A stretch of 64,000 bases of DNA from Actinomycetospora sp. TBRC 11914 (GCF_012933465.1 NZ_JABBND010000024.1:1-64000); one strand, 5' to 3'; positions 9,515-19,080 are shown, counted from the first letter of the stretch. Notes: generated from the letters alone by a model not told the origin. Made by a program: numbers and translations.

Positions 9515-10120
9515 TCAGTCCGGCGGTTCCACCGCCGGGTCCGCGGTCGGTGGCACCGGGCGCTCGGCGCCGCCCGCCTGGCCGAGCGACCGCTCGTGGT
9601 CGATGAGCTCGTTGAGCCACCGGACCTCGCGCTCGGTCGTGTCGAGCCCGATGCGGTGGAGCTCGCGGGTGTAGCGGTCGATCTGCTCCCCGGCCCGGGT
9701 CATCGTGGTGCGCAGGCCGTCGCGCCGCTCCTCGACGCGTCGGCGCCTGCCCTCGAGGATGCGCATGCGCACCTCCGCAGGGGTCCGGGAGAAGAAGGCC
9801 AGGTGCACGCCGAAGCTCTCGTCGTCGCACGCCTGGGGGCCGGTCTCGGCGAGCAGTTCGTCGAGACGATCTTTCCCCTCCGCGGTGATCTCGTACACGC
9901 GCCGTCCCCGGCGGCCCCAGCTCCCGCGCACCGTCGACTCCGGGTCGCGCTCGGCGATGAGCTCCGCGCGCTGGAGCCGACGCAGGGTCGGGTACACCGA
10001 GCCCCACGAGAACGCACGGAGCGATCCCAGGCGGGCGTGGAGCTGCTTGCGCAGCTCGTAGCCGTGCATGGGCGCCTCGTGCAACAGGCCGAGGACGGCG
10101 AGCTCGAGCACTCGGCCCAC
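9515..10120 (-). CDS. PadR-family transcriptional regulator (Rv0047c-like)
   Basis: 201-residue DNA-binding protein. The N-terminal PadR winged helix is clear: LELAVLGLLHEAPMHGYELR, then FSWGSVYPTLRRLQRAELI and the wing GRRGRRVYEITAEG. The C-terminal half is the helical dimerisation region (Vir C-terminal type) with many Arg and Glu. It is the syntenic partner of ino1, as Rv0047c is of Rv0046c, and a regulatory role on ino1 is inferred from that. The GTG start at 10120 faces a candidate operator with arms TATCG and CGATA about 55 bp upstream. The tail after residue 180 is Pro-rich. Confidence 0.92.
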   Translation of the reverse strand: MGRVLELAVLGLLHEAPMHGYELRKQLHARLGSLRAFSWGSVYPTLRRLQRAELIAERDPESTVRGSWGRRGRRVYEITAEGKDRLDELLAETGPQACDDESFGVHLAFFSRTPAEVRMRILEGRRRRVEERRDGLRTTMTRAGEQIDRYTRELHRIGLDTTEREVRWLNELIDHERSLGQAGGAERPVPPTADPAVEPPD

Positions 10121-10174
10121 CTCCCACGACGGGTCCCGGATCGCCGGCGGTGTCGACGACCTCTCGCCTCACCA

Positions 10175-10187
10175 TATCGCGCCGATA
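10175..10187. promoter_or_regulatory. Candidate PadR operator
   Basis: TATCGCGCCGATA: perfect 5-bp inverted arms TATCG and CGATA around CGC, in the divergent gap between the padR and DUF5318 genes. It is among the few AT-containing palindromes in this region. Autoregulation by the PadR protein is an inference. Confidence 0.4.
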
Positions 10188-10264
10188 CATCGCGCCCCGG
10201 TCCGCGACGACCTCGTCACACGACGGCAGCGCAGGCCCGCGACTCGCTGGCTACGCTGAGGCGC

Positions 10265-10672
10265 GTGCGGACTCCCCGTCAGGTCGTCGACTACGCGCTG
10301 CGTCGTCGCGCGCACCTCGCCGACGTGGCTGCCGGGCGCACCTCGACCGAGGACGCCTGCGACGCCGGGGCCTACCTCCTGCAGGCCGCCACGTACCACG
10401 GCACGCCGACCTCCACGCCGTGCCCGCTGTGCCGCCGCGACGAGGTCGTCAATGTGTCGTGGGTCTTCGGTGAGCGCCTCGGTCCGGTGTCCGGTTCCGC
10501 CCGATCGGATGACGAGATCGCTCGACTGGACGACGCGGCCGGGGAGTTCACGGTGCACGTGGTGGAGGTCTGCCGTACGTGCCGCTGGAACCACCTCGTA
10601 CAGTCCTACGTCTTGGGAGCGGACGACGCCTCGGGCGGCGGCCGCCGTCGGCGTCGGACGGCCTCGCCCTGA
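10265..10672 (+). CDS. DUF5318 protein (Rv0049-like)
   Basis: 135-residue soluble protein. After an Arg-rich helix (YALRRRAHLADVAAGR) come two Cys pairs, CPLC (near residue 58) and CRTC (near residue 108), spaced like a four-Cys zinc ribbon, and the end of the folded part has NHLVQSYVLG. The last 15 residues are Gly/Arg-rich. Position between padR and ponA1 matches Rv0049 of M. tuberculosis. Function unknown; zinc binding is inferred from the Cys pairs. GTG 10265 begins VRTPRQVVDYALRR. ponA1 starts 60 bp downstream, so cotranscription is likely. Confidence 0.85.
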   Translation: MRTPRQVVDYALRRRAHLADVAAGRTSTEDACDAGAYLLQAATYHGTPTSTPCPLCRRDEVVNVSWVFGERLGPVSGSARSDDEIARLDDAAGEFTVHVVEVCRTCRWNHLVQSYVLGADDASGGGRRRRRTASP

Positions 10673-10732
10673 CGCCCCGGCGGGCGTGACGGGGCCGGTT
10701 CCGCCGACCATGCCGTCCCCGGGAGGCGCCAC

Positions 10733-13588
10733 GTGACCGACGACCGTCGTACGGACCGTCGTCCCGTCAGCGGCTCCGCCGCCCCACCGCGGCCCGGGCC
10801 GAACCCGCCGCCGGGCCCGCCCCGCAACCTCCCGCCGGGATGGAGCGCCGTCCCGCCGTCGGAGCGGTCCGGACAGCCGGCCCCCCACGGCGCCGCCAAC
10901 GGCCAGGCCTCCAACGGCCACGCCGCCAACGGCCAGGGCCCCAGTGGCCAGGCCCTCAACGGCCAGGGCCGCACCGGGCAGTCGGGACCGCCCGCTCCCG
11001 GACCCCGTCCCGGCCAGGCCCCGCCGCCCGGACGTCCTGCCCCGCACCCCGTCGGCGGCCGGCACCTCGAGCCGTCCGTCGACGACGGCCCGACCGCCCC
11101 CAACCGCCCGAACGGCGCGGCGGCGCGGAGCGCGGCCGCCCCGGCCACCCGCGTCGGCGCCCCGGCCACCCGGCTCGACGAGCGCCCCGACTCCTGGGGC
11201 GCCGAGCGTCCGGAGCCCCGGCTCCTCACCCACGACGGCGCCCGTCCGCTGGCCGCCACCGGCGCCACCCGCATCGGCGGCCGGCCGGGCACCGCCCCGA
11301 CCGTCGCCACCGACGTCGTCCAGGGCAGCGCCGCGCCGGGCCGCACCCGGCCCCCGGACGACCCGCCGTCGGGCCCGGGAGGCCCCGGCGGCGGCGACGG
11401 GTCCGACGGCGAGCCGCCGAGCCGCCGACAGGCGAAGCTCGCGGCCCTCACCCCGCGGCAGCGCCGCTGGCGGCGGGGGCGCCGGATCGGCTACGTCGTG
11501 GTCGGTCTCGCGATCCTCGGGCCGATCCTCGCGTTCGCCATCGGCTGGATCGTCTTCCGCATCCCGTCGCCGGACGACGCGACCAACAACCAGGTCGCCA
11601 CGATCGACTACTCCGACGGCTCGACGATGGCGAGCCTCGCGCAGGCGCAGGGCAACCGGATCAAGGTGCCGCTGACCCAGGTCCCGGTGTGGGTGCAGCA
11701 CGCGGTGGCCTCGGCCGAGGACCGCAGCTTCTACACCAACTACGGCTTCGACCCGATCGGCATCGCCCGCGCGGCCTGGAACCAGGCGCAGGGCGGGACC
11801 GGCGGCGGCTCCACGATCACCCAGCAGTACGTCAAGAACGTGCTGGTGGGCGACGAGCACTCCTACTGGCGCAAGTACCGCGAGGTCGTCATCGCGGCGA
11901 AGATCAACCAGGAGGAGTCGAAGGACCAGATCCTCGAGAACTACCTGAACACCATCTACTTCGGCCGCGGCGCGTACGGCATCCAGGCCGCCTCGCAGGC
12001 CTACTACGGCCGGGACGTCAGCACGCTGACCCCGGCCGAGGGCGCCGTCCTCGCGGGCCTGATCCAGGCGCCGTCGAAGTGGGACCCGGCCGTGGACCGC
12101 GCCGGCTCCGAGCAGCGCTGGAACTACGTGCTCGACGGCATGGTCGACCAGAAGTGGCTCTCGGCCGCCGACCGCAAGGCCGCGGTGTTCCCCGACGTCC
12201 TCCCGCCCTCGGCCCGCAAGACCGGGATCCCGGACAACGACCGCGGCCACATCGTCTCCGCGATCAAGGACGAGCTCGCCTCCTACGGCATCACCGAGCA
12301 GCAGGTGAACCAGGAGGGCCTCAAGATCGAGACGACGATCGACCCGAAGGTCCAGCAGCAGGCCGCCGACGCGGCCGCGAAGACCCTCCAGGGACAGCCG
12401 GCCAACCTCCGGACCGCGCTCGTCTCGGAGGATCCGCGCACCGGCGCCGTCGTGGCCTACTACGGCGGCAGCGACGGGTCGGGCTTCGACTACGCCCAGA
12501 CGAGCCGTCAGCCCGGGTCCTCGTTCAAGCCGTTCGTGCTCCTCGCCGGGCTCGAGCGCAACCCGCCGATCGGTCTCGGCACGACGTTCGACGGGTCCAC
12601 CCCGCAGACGATCGCGGGCACGAAGGTCGAGAACTCCGACGGCGAGAGCTGCCCGAACTGTGACCTGAAGACGGCGATGACGCTCTCGATCAACACCGTC
12701 TTCTACCAGCTCGGCGTCCAGGTCGGCCCGCAGAAGGTCGCCGACGCGGCCCACCAGGCCGGGATCAGCGCCCCCCTGACGGGCCCCACCGGCGGCATCG
12801 CGATCGGCGACAAGGAGGTCCGCCCCGGCGACATGGCGTCGGCGTACGCCACCTTCGCCGCCGACGGCATCTACCACCGCCCGCACATGGTGACCCGGGT
12901 GACGACGGCGGACGGCCGCATCCTCTACGACGGCGGCGTCACCGCTCCCGAGCAGCGGATGAGCCAGCAGCTCGCCCGGAACGTCACCGAGTCGATGCTC
13001 GACGTGGCCTCCCACTCCCAGATCCCGCTCGCGGCGGGCCGGCCGGTCGCCTCGAAGACCGGCACGGTGCAGTCCTCGCAGCAGGGCCAGAACAACGACG
13101 CCTGGACGGTCGGCTACACGCCGCAGATCTCGACGGCGGTCTGGGTCGGGACCGACGACAACTCGCCGATCAAGACCAAGGGCGGCGCGCCGATCTACGG
13201 CCGCGGCGTGCCGGGCCAGATCTGGCAGAAGTTCATGAACCAGGCGCTGCGCAACGAGCCGGTCCAGCAGTTCTCCGACTTCGAGGCGATCGGCACGCCG
13301 CCGGCGCCGCCGGCCCCCGCCACCCCCACGCCGGACCCGAACAACCCGAACGGCAACAACCAGATCTGCGTCAACGGGGTCTGTATCCCCAACCCGAACG
13401 GCCAGAACGGCAACAACGGGCAGAACAACAACGGGCAGAACAACGGCAACAACCAGAACAACGGCAACAACCAGAACAACGACAACGGCGGCAACAAGAA
13501 CAAGAACAACGGCGGCAACGGGGACAACAACGGGAACAACGACAACGGCGACAACGGTGGCGACCTGTTCCCCGACGACGGCGGCTAG
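10733..13588 (+). CDS. ponA1: bifunctional penicillin-binding protein 1A/1B-type
   Basis: 951-residue class A PBP that polymerises and cross-links peptidoglycan at the cell surface. A long cytoplasmic Pro/Gly/Asn-rich tail (about 250 residues, with NGQ-type repeats) precedes one membrane helix at about 251-275. The glycosyltransferase domain has the catalytic Glu 329 in EDRSFY, then GGSTITQQYVKN and YLNTIYFGRGAYGIQAA. The transpeptidase domain has S596-S-F-K599, S652-I-N654 and K775-T-G777. It ends in an Asn/Gly-rich tail of about 80 residues after a CVNGVCIPNPNG segment. GTG 10733 start. The next gene begins 18 bp after the stop. Confidence 0.97.
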   Translation: MTDDRRTDRRPVSGSAAPPRPGPNPPPGPPRNLPPGWSAVPPSERSGQPAPHGAANGQASNGHAANGQGPSGQALNGQGRTGQSGPPAPGPRPGQAPPPGRPAPHPVGGRHLEPSVDDGPTAPNRPNGAAARSAAAPATRVGAPATRLDERPDSWGAERPEPRLLTHDGARPLAATGATRIGGRPGTAPTVATDVVQGSAAPGRTRPPDDPPSGPGGPGGGDGSDGEPPSRRQAKLAALTPRQRRWRRGRRIGYVVVGLAILGPILAFAIGWIVFRIPSPDDATNNQVATIDYSDGSTMASLAQAQGNRIKVPLTQVPVWVQHAVASAEDRSFYTNYGFDPIGIARAAWNQAQGGTGGGSTITQQYVKNVLVGDEHSYWRKYREVVIAAKINQEESKDQILENYLNTIYFGRGAYGIQAASQAYYGRDVSTLTPAEGAVLAGLIQAPSKWDPAVDRAGSEQRWNYVLDGMVDQKWLSAADRKAAVFPDVLPPSARKTGIPDNDRGHIVSAIKDELASYGITEQQVNQEGLKIETTIDPKVQQQAADAAAKTLQGQPANLRTALVSEDPRTGAVVAYYGGSDGSGFDYAQTSRQPGSSFKPFVLLAGLERNPPIGLGTTFDGSTPQTIAGTKVENSDGESCPNCDLKTAMTLSINTVFYQLGVQVGPQKVADAAHQAGISAPLTGPTGGIAIGDKEVRPGDMASAYATFAADGIYHRPHMVTRVTTADGRILYDGGVTAPEQRMSQQLARNVTESMLDVASHSQIPLAAGRPVASKTGTVQSSQQGQNNDAWTVGYTPQISTAVWVGTDDNSPIKTKGGAPIYGRGVPGQIWQKFMNQALRNEPVQQFSDFEAIGTPPAPPAPATPTPDPNNPNGNNQICVNGVCIPNPNGQNGNNGQNNNGQNNGNNQNNGNNQNNDNGGNKNKNNGGNGDNNGNNDNGDNGGDLFPDDGG

Positions 13589-13606
13589 ACCGTCCCGCGT
13601 GCACCG

Positions 13607-15274
13607 GTGACCTCCCAGGCCCCGCCCGAGCGCGGCCGGACCCACGACCCGGCGTCGCTCGACCCGTCGTCGCGGGTGCTGCCCGCGCACGAGGACGGCT
13701 TCGTCCGCGCGGCCAGCGCCGCCACCGGCGGCCCCCTGGGCTCGCACGCCGTCGTCGGCCGCACCGGCTTCTTCACCCCGCTGCGGGTGGTGCTGCTGCT
13801 CGCGACGATCGTGCTGGCGCTGGGCTGGTTCGCCAAGGCCCCGTGCCTGCAGCAGTACGTCGACGACAACGGGCAGACCCAGCTGGACTGGCGCGACAGC
13901 CGCCAGTACGTCGCGATGTGCTACTCGGACACGGTGCCGCTCTACACCGCGGAGCGGCTCGACTCGGGCGGCGTCCCCTACGTCACCAGCTGGGTCGACC
14001 AGCGCGACGACGGCACCACCCAGGTCCGGTACATGGAGTACCCGGTGCTCACCGGGTTCTTCCAGTGGGTCAACGCGCGGCTCGCGGCGGGCTGGCTCGC
14101 GGCCGGGGTGCTGCCGGGCGCGCTCCCCGTCGTCGTCTACTTCGACCTCTCGGCGTTCTGGCTCGCGCTCGCGTGGCTCGGCGCGATCTGGGCGCTCGTC
14201 CGCCTGAGACCAGGCCGCCCGTGGGACGCCGCGATCGCGGCGACCTCGCCGCTGGTGGCCGTGCACGCGTTCACCAACTTCGACACCCTCGCCGTCGCCG
14301 GCGCGACCCTCGGCATGCTCGCCTGGTCCCGACGACGACCCGGGCTGGCCGGCGTGCTCCTGGGCCTGGGAGCGGCGGCCAAGCTCTACCCGCTGTTCGT
14401 GCTCTTCCCGCTGCTGCTGCTGTGCCTGCGGGCGGGCCGGATGCGGAGCTGGTGGCGGGTGACGGCGGCCGGGATCGTGACGTGGGCCGTGGTCAACGTG
14501 CCGGTCGCGGTGATCGCCCCCCGGGGCTGGTGGGAGTTCTTCCGGCTCAACTCGACCCGCGCCGCCGACCCCGACTCGATCTACAACGTCGTCTCGGGCC
14601 TGACCGGCTGGCCGGGATTCGACGGCCCGCTCCCGCCGGAGGCGACCCCGAGCGTGCTCAACGCCGTCACCGGGGTGCTCTTCGTCGTCTGCTGCCTCGG
14701 CGTCGCGGAGCTGGTGCGCCGCGCGCCCGTCCGGCCACGGCTCGCCTCCGTCGCCTACCTCGTGGTCGCGGCGTTCCTGCTCACCAACAAGGTGTGGAGC
14801 CCCCAGTACTCGCTGTGGCTCGTCCCGCTGGCGGTGCTCGCCTACCCGCGGTGGCGACCCCTGCTGACGTGGATGGCGATCGACGCGTTCGTGTGGGTCC
14901 CGCGGATGTACTACTACCTCGGGACCGCGAACAAGGGCCTGCCCGCGCCGTGGTTCTACGGGGCGGTACTGGTGCGCGACCTCGCGGTGATCGGCGTGGG
15001 GGTGCTCATCGTGCGAACGGTCCTGCGCCCCGAGCTCGACCCGGTGCGCCTGCGCCCCGGACGCCCCGGACCGCCCGTGACCGGCGCGGATCCCGACGGG
15101 GGCGTCCTCGACGGCGCCCCCGACGCCGGGTGGTTCGCCGCCTGGCGGCCGCGTCCCCGTGACCGCGACGCGCCGCTCGCCGCGGCGGGAACGACCACAC
15201 GATCCGGGTGGGGTGCAGCCCCGCGCGGCGCACCGGGTCCCACCGCGCGTGGCCCTACCGTGACGGACCGGTGA
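13607..15274 (+). CDS. GT87/DUF2029-like membrane mannosyltransferase (Rv0051-like)
   Basis: 555-residue polytopic membrane protein. A hydrophilic N-terminus of about 55 residues leads to a first helix ([16 protein letters not shown]), then an outer loop with [22 protein letters not shown] and [12 protein letters not shown], typical of Rv0051 and related lipid-linked-sugar glycosyltransferases. Further helices contain [14 protein letters not shown] and [16 protein letters not shown]. The motif around KLYPL and the P-Q-Y-S segment are shared with GT-C enzymes. Donor and acceptor are unknown. It is tightly linked to ponA1, suggesting a cell-envelope role. The C-terminus is a Pro/Arg-rich cytoplasmic tail. 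Confidence 0.85.
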   Translation: MTSQAPPERGRTHDPASLDPSSRVLPAHEDGFVRAASAATGGPLGSHAVVGRTGFFTPLRVVLLLATIVLALGWFAKAPCLQQYVDDNGQTQLDWRDSRQYVAMCYSDTVPLYTAERLDSGGVPYVTSWVDQRDDGTTQVRYMEYPVLTGFFQWVNARLAAGWLAAGVLPGALPVVVYFDLSAFWLALAWLGAIWALVRLRPGRPWDAAIAATSPLVAVHAFTNFDTLAVAGATLGMLAWSRRRPGLAGVLLGLGAAAKLYPLFVLFPLLLLCLRAGRMRSWWRVTAAGIVTWAVVNVPVAVIAPRGWWEFFRLNSTRAADPDSIYNVVSGLTGWPGFDGPLPPEATPSVLNAVTGVLFVVCCLGVAELVRRAPVRPRLASVAYLVVAAFLLTNKVWSPQYSLWLVPLAVLAYPRWRPLLTWMAIDAFVWVPRMYYYLGTANKGLPAPWFYGAVLVRDLAVIGVGVLIVRTVLRPELDPVRLRPGRPGPPVTGADPDGGVLDGAPDAGWFAAWRPRPRDRDAPLAAAGTTTRSGWGAAPRGAPGPTARGPTVTDR

Positions 15275-15426
15275 CTGGCGCGTCACCTCCGGAGCAGTGG
15301 CTCGTTGAGCGGACCGTCGGGAAACCCGTCCGACGTCGTCGTGGGTCCGGAGCGCGCGCCGCGCCCGGACCCGTGGCCGCGTGCCGGAGCGGGACCGCAC
15401 ACGTCGTTCCACGTAAGGGGTCCTGC

Positions 15427-16494
15427 ATGGGAACGCGGTTCTCGCGTCTGGTGTCCGTCGCCGCCGCCGGAGGTGTCCTCACCGGCTCGTTGCTGCTCGG
15501 CGGCGGGATGGCGCTCGCGGCGCCGACCGCCCCCACGCCGACCGCCGGCGGCCAGGTCGTGCCGGCCGCGTGCGGCACCACCGTCGCCGCCCGGCCCGGC
15601 GACACCGTCCAGGTGACGCCGCTGCTCGGGCTGCCGTTCAACGTGCCGATCGGCAGCTCCGCCGGCCCGCTGCAGTCGATCAGCCAGTCGGTCGCCGGCT
15701 CGCTGTGCCAGGTGCAGGTCCAGCTCGTGCAGCCGGTGACGACCGCCGTCGCCGCGGCCGCGCCGGCCCTCCAGCCGGTGACCGGCGCCGTCGAGCAGGG
15801 CTCCCGGACCGCGCTGGGTGGCTCGGCGCCCCAGTCCGCGGCGGCCCCCGCCCAGGCGCCCGCCGCCGCGCCGGCCGCGGTCGCGCCGGCCGCGCCCGCC
15901 CCGATGGCGACCACGCCGCTCGCGCCGAGCGCGCTCGCGACGCCGTCCCCGGCGTTCGCGCCGTCGTTCAACTCGCTGCCCTCGTCGTTCCTCGGCTCGG
16001 CCTCCCCCAGCGCCGGGTCCGGCCTGACCACGGGCGCCCCCTCCTACGACGCCGGCCAGCTCCTCGGGTCCGCCTTCCCTGGCCTCAAGGCCGGCGCCCC
16101 CGCCTACCTCGGCTACGACCCGGCCAGCGCGGTGACCACCGCCAGCCAGGTCCAGGCGCTGCCGGTCGACGGGATGTCGAAGGGCATGGGCGTGCCGGTC
16201 ATGCTCGCCGTCCTCGCGCTCGCCGGGGTCGCCGCGTTCGTCGTCCGGGCGCTGGTGCTCCGCCGCACGGCCGCGGCATCCGCCGCCGCGCAGGCCGAGC
16301 CGGTCGCGGACGAGGCCCCGGTGCACGACGACGGGTACGCGCCCTACGACGCGGACGCCACGGAGCTCGTCGACGACGGGCTCTCGGCCGAGGCGCTCAC
16401 CGCGCTGCACTCGCCGGCGCCGTCGTCGCCCGCGGTCGGCTTCCCGCGGCCCGACCTCGAGGACACCGAGCTGATGGGAACCGCGCGGCGCTGA
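15427..16494 (+). CDS. secreted, membrane-anchored Ala/Pro-rich protein
   Basis: 355-residue protein not recognised by family. It begins with a clear signal peptide (MGTRFSRLVSVAAAGG, hydrophobic core, cleavage near ALAAPT). Two Cys follow at about 50 and 98 in an otherwise Val/Gln-rich segment. A long Ala/Pro/Ser linker comes next. Near residue 255 there is a membrane helix (MLAVLALAGVAAFVVRALVL), then an acidic cytoplasmic tail with ELVDDG and DTELMG. ATG 15427 has AAGGGG upstream. A surface structural role is conceivable but unsupported. Confidence 0.75.
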   Translation: MGTRFSRLVSVAAAGGVLTGSLLLGGGMALAAPTAPTPTAGGQVVPAACGTTVAARPGDTVQVTPLLGLPFNVPIGSSAGPLQSISQSVAGSLCQVQVQLVQPVTTAVAAAAPALQPVTGAVEQGSRTALGGSAPQSAAAPAQAPAAAPAAVAPAAPAPMATTPLAPSALATPSPAFAPSFNSLPSSFLGSASPSAGSGLTTGAPSYDAGQLLGSAFPGLKAGAPAYLGYDPASAVTTASQVQALPVDGMSKGMGVPVMLAVLALAGVAAFVVRALVLRRTAAASAAAQAEPVADEAPVHDDGYAPYDADATELVDDGLSAEALTALHSPAPSSPAVGFPRPDLEDTELMGTARR

Positions 16495-16502
16495 GCCGCG
16501 TC

Positions 16503-16520
16503 CGACCCCCGAGGGGGTCG
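16503..16520 (+). terminator. Intrinsic-type hairpin after the secreted-protein gene
   Basis: Perfect 8-bp arms CGACCCCC and GGGGGTCG around GA, starting 9 bp after the stop codon, with no T tract, as usual in high-GC actinobacteria. A second hairpin (arms CCGACCC and GGGTCGG) follows at 16534-16551. Confidence 0.65.
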
Positions 16521-16630
16521 TGACGAACGTGGACCGACCCGGGCGGGTCGGGGCCGGTGGGAGCACCGGTCCCGGCCCGCCCGTCGTCGTCGGCGGAGGA
16601 CCACGTACGCTGGACCGACCGAGAACCCTC

Positions 16631-16657
16631 CTGCCACGGATCGTCCGTGGCCGCCAG
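16631..16657 (+). promoter_or_regulatory. Probable S6:S18-binding leader motif
   Basis: In the rpsF leader a hairpin with arms CCACGGA and TCCGTGG and loop TCG is followed on its 3' side by CCGC and then CAG, which can pair with CTG just before the hairpin. This leaves a bulge containing CCG between two helices. A bulged CCG beside a hairpin in the rpsF mRNA leader is the known S6:S18 autoregulatory motif. The ribosome binding site GGGAGGTGAG follows within 6 bp. The match is by eye and was not folded. Confidence 0.6.
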
Positions 16658-16680
16658 CCCATGGGAGGTGAGTGGTACTC

Positions 16681-17004
16681 GTGCGCCACTACGAAATGGT
16701 CGTGATCCTCGAGCCGAGTCTCGACGAGCGCACCGTGCAGCCGTCGCTGGAGACGTTCCTCAACGTCATCCGCAAGGACGGCGGGACCGTCGAGAACGTC
16801 GACGTCTGGGGACGTCGGCGTCTCGCCTACGAGATCGAGAAGCACGGCGAGGGCATCTACGCCGTCCTCGACGTGAACTGCGAGCCGGCCACCATCAAGG
16901 AGATGGACCGCCAGCTCGCGCTGAACGAGTCGGTGCTCCGCACCAAGGTCATGCGTCGTGACCCCGCCGCTGCGACGCGCCGGGGCAAGGCCGGCGCTGC
17001 CTGA
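16681..17004 (+). CDS. rpsF: 30S ribosomal protein bS6
   Basis: 107 residues beginning [16 protein letters not shown], the standard bS6 opening; conserved [19 protein letters not shown] and [12 protein letters not shown] follow. It binds 16S rRNA together with bS18. GTG 16681 is preferred over the in-frame GTG 16672 because bS6 proteins start at the R-H-Y-E strand and GGGAGGTGAG ends 8 bp upstream. It is the first gene of the rpsF-ssb-rpsR-rplI operon. A candidate S6:S18-binding motif in the leader suggests autogenous control. Its TGA overlaps the ssb ATG by one base. Confidence 0.97.
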   Translation: MRHYEMVVILEPSLDERTVQPSLETFLNVIRKDGGTVENVDVWGRRRLAYEIEKHGEGIYAVLDVNCEPATIKEMDRQLALNESVLRTKVMRRDPAAATRRGKAGAA

Positions 17005-17531
17005 TGGCGGGCGACACCGTCATCACCGTGGTCGGCAACCTCACCGCCGACCCGGAGCTGCGGTTCACGCCCTCGGGCGCCGCCGTCGCGAACTTCACGG
17101 TCGCGTCGACCCCCCGCACCTTCGACCGCCAGAGCGGCGAGTGGAAGGACGGCGAGGCGCTGTTCCTGCGCTGCAACATCTGGCGCCAGGCGGCGGAGAA
17201 CGTCGCGGAGAGCCTCACCCGCGGCTCCCGCGTGATCGTGCAGGGACGGCTCAAGCAGCGCTCGTTCGAGACCCGCGAGGGTGAGAAGCGCACCGTCATC
17301 GAGCTCGAGGTCGACGAGATCGGCCCCTCGCTGCGCTACGCCACGGCGTCGGTCACCAAGGCCAGCCGCGGGAGCGGCGGCGGTGGGTACGGCGGCGGCA
17401 ACGGCGGCGGTGGCTACGGCGGAGGCGGTGGCTACTCCGGTGGCCAGTCCGGCGGCGACGACCCCTGGGCCTCGGCGCCCGTGGCGGGCTCGTCCGGAGC
17501 CGGCGGCTACGACGACGAGCCCCCCTTCTAG
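17004..17531 (+). CDS. ssb: single-stranded DNA-binding protein
   Basis: 175 residues. The OB-fold (residues 1-115) has [43 protein letters not shown] and [17 protein letters not shown] flexible Gly-rich linker follows, and the acidic tip DDEPPF is the protein-interaction tail that recruits replication and repair partners. Tetrameric SSBs of this type protect single-stranded DNA. It is embedded in the ribosomal protein operon, as usual in actinobacteria. Confidence 0.97.
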   Translation: MAGDTVITVVGNLTADPELRFTPSGAAVANFTVASTPRTFDRQSGEWKDGEALFLRCNIWRQAAENVAESLTRGSRVIVQGRLKQRSFETREGEKRTVIELEVDEIGPSLRYATASVTKASRGSGGGGYGGGNGGGGYGGGGGYSGGQSGGDDPWASAPVAGSSGAGGYDDEPPF

Positions 17532-17579
17532 AGCACCCCTCGCACCATCCCCAGAACTCGGCTAGGAGAAAGAAACACC

Positions 17580-17816
17580 ATGGCGAAGCCGCCGGTGCGC
17601 AAGCCCAAGAAGAAGGTCTGCGCGTTCTGCAAGGACAAGAACCAGGTCATCGACTACAAGGACACCAACCTCCTCCGCAAGTACATCTCGGACCGCGGCA
17701 AGATCCGCGCCCGCCGGGTCTCGGGCAACTGCTCGCAGCACCAGCGGGACGTCGCCGTCGCCGTGAAGAACTCGCGCGAGATGGCGCTGCTGCCCTACAC
17801 GTCGACCGCGCGCTGA
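17580..17816 (+). CDS. rpsR: 30S ribosomal protein bS18
   Basis: 78 residues: [20 protein letters not shown], then [19 protein letters not shown] and [20 protein letters not shown]. The Cys pair CAFC plus the Cys in SGNC makes this the zinc-type (C+) paralogue. Partner of bS6 on the small subunit. The ATG is preceded by AGGAGAAAG in a 48-bp gap after ssb. Confidence 0.97.
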   Translation: MAKPPVRKPKKKVCAFCKDKNQVIDYKDTNLLRKYISDRGKIRARRVSGNCSQHQRDVAVAVKNSREMALLPYTSTAR

Positions 17817-17833
17817 GGAAGGGGACCCACGCG

Positions 17834-18286
17834 ATGAAGCTCATCCTCACCGCCGACGTCGCCAACCTCGGCGGCCCGGGCGACCTGGTCGACGTCAAGG
17901 ACGGCTACGGCCGCAACTTCCTCCTGCCCCGCGGCCTGGCGATCATCGCCACCCGCGGCGCCATGAAGCAGGTCGAGACGATCCGCCGGACCCAGGAGGG
18001 CAAGCGGATCCGGGACCTCGACCACGCCAAGGAGGTCGCCGGCGAGCTGCAGGGCGTCGGCACCGTCACCGTCACGGCGAAGTCCGCGGGCCAGGGCGGC
18101 AAGCTCTTCGGCTCCGTGACGCCGGCCGACATCGTCGGCGCGGTGCGCTCGTCGGGCGGACCGAACCTCGACAAGCGCCTGGTCGACACCAAGGGGCACA
18201 TCAAGACCACCGGTGCCCACCAGGTGACCGTCCGGCTGCACCCGGACGTCGCCGTCGAGCTGCCGCTGGACGTCCAGGGCGCCTGA
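17834..18286 (+). CDS. rplI: 50S ribosomal protein bL9
   Basis: 150 residues with the standard N-domain [21 protein letters not shown] and [14 protein letters not shown], a connecting helix and the C-domain with [11 protein letters not shown] and [11 protein letters not shown]. It binds 23S rRNA near the L1 stalk. It closes the rpsF operon and is followed by a strong hairpin terminator. The ATG follows the rpsR stop by 17 bp with a GAAGGGGA ribosome binding site. Confidence 0.97.
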   Translation: MKLILTADVANLGGPGDLVDVKDGYGRNFLLPRGLAIIATRGAMKQVETIRRTQEGKRIRDLDHAKEVAGELQGVGTVTVTAKSAGQGGKLFGSVTPADIVGAVRSSGGPNLDKRLVDTKGHIKTTGAHQVTVRLHPDVAVELPLDVQGA

Positions 18287-18305
18287 CCCGGCCGCAGCGA
18301 CTCCT

Positions 18306-18340
18306 CGGGCCCCGGACCGCCACGTGCGGTCCGGGGCCCG
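18306..18340 (+). terminator. Terminator of the rpsF-rplI operon
   Basis: Perfect 15-bp arms CGGGCCCCGGACCGC and its complement around a 5-base loop (CACGT), 19 bp after the rplI stop. No T tract. Confidence 0.8.
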
Positions 18341-19080
18341 ACGTGTGTCCGGGGGTCGATGGTGGAGGGGCCGGTCGCTGAGTCGGCCGGTGATGGAGGG
18401 GGCGGGGGGCCGACCGAGGGGTACACGGCGCAGCCGCGGAGCGGCGCGGCGGTGACCCATGTGCTCGTGATCATGCGACGGCCGGTGCCGAGGGTGGCGC
18501 CAAAGCCAAAAGTGAAGGGCACCCGGCGCAGCCCGGGACCGGCGGCACGCGGCGTGCTGTGCCCGTGATCACCGACGGGCGGCAGCGAGATCGTCGAGCT
18601 CGTCCCGGAGCGGTCTGCGAGCGGTCCCCCCGACCGGGGCGCCGGGCGGTCGCCACCGCGTCACCCGGCCGTCCGGCGCCGGACGTCCCCCGGTCGTCTC
18701 GCCACGGGCCGCAACCGCGCCGACACGCCGAGCGGTCGCGTGCGACGACATGCCGATCCACTTCCTGTCCACAGGACGCACAGTCCACTGAGCTGCGACG
18801 ACGGCTCCTGGGGACGAGTTGCCAACAGGTTGTCCCCAGGTGTGCCCACCCGCGGGCCCTGTGCATCCCCGTCCGTCCCCAGGCCATCAACACCGACATC
18901 AACACCACCGCCTGGCCCGCCCGCGCCGACGGCCCCTAGCGTGCGTCCGGCACCTCGTCCCGGCCTCGGTCCGCGCGGTCGGCGACGGTGTCGGTGCCCC
19001 GCGGTAGAAGGGGTGCGCCGGACGTGACGGGGCGGGTGCGGGACGCCCCGGGGCCGGCAGCGAGCAGGGAGGAGCGGTCC
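18341..19080. other. Intergenic region before dnaB with DnaA-box-like 9-mers
   Basis: About 740 bp with no credible gene; the open frames here are Arg/Pro-rich and lack family features. It holds two near-matches to the actinobacterial DnaA box TTGTCCACA: CTGTCCACA at 18765-18773 and TTGTCCCCA at 18830-18838, each 8 of 9. Further TCCCCAGG-type words lie nearby. M. tuberculosis also has a gap with a small gene here. The region probably contains the dnaB promoter; I could not place its -10. Confidence 0.4.

Noticed and set aside
10169-15412. Very long minus-strand open frame opposite ponA1 and its neighbours
   Set aside because: Arg/Gly/Val-rich shadow of well-supported plus-strand genes; produced by third-position GC bias.
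18765-18838. Replication origin
   Set aside because: Two imperfect boxes only, no dnaA or dnaN nearby.
18559-18939. Small gene between rplI and dnaB, like the extra gene in mycobacteria
   Set aside because: Arg/Pro-rich frame without a ribosome binding site or family resemblance.
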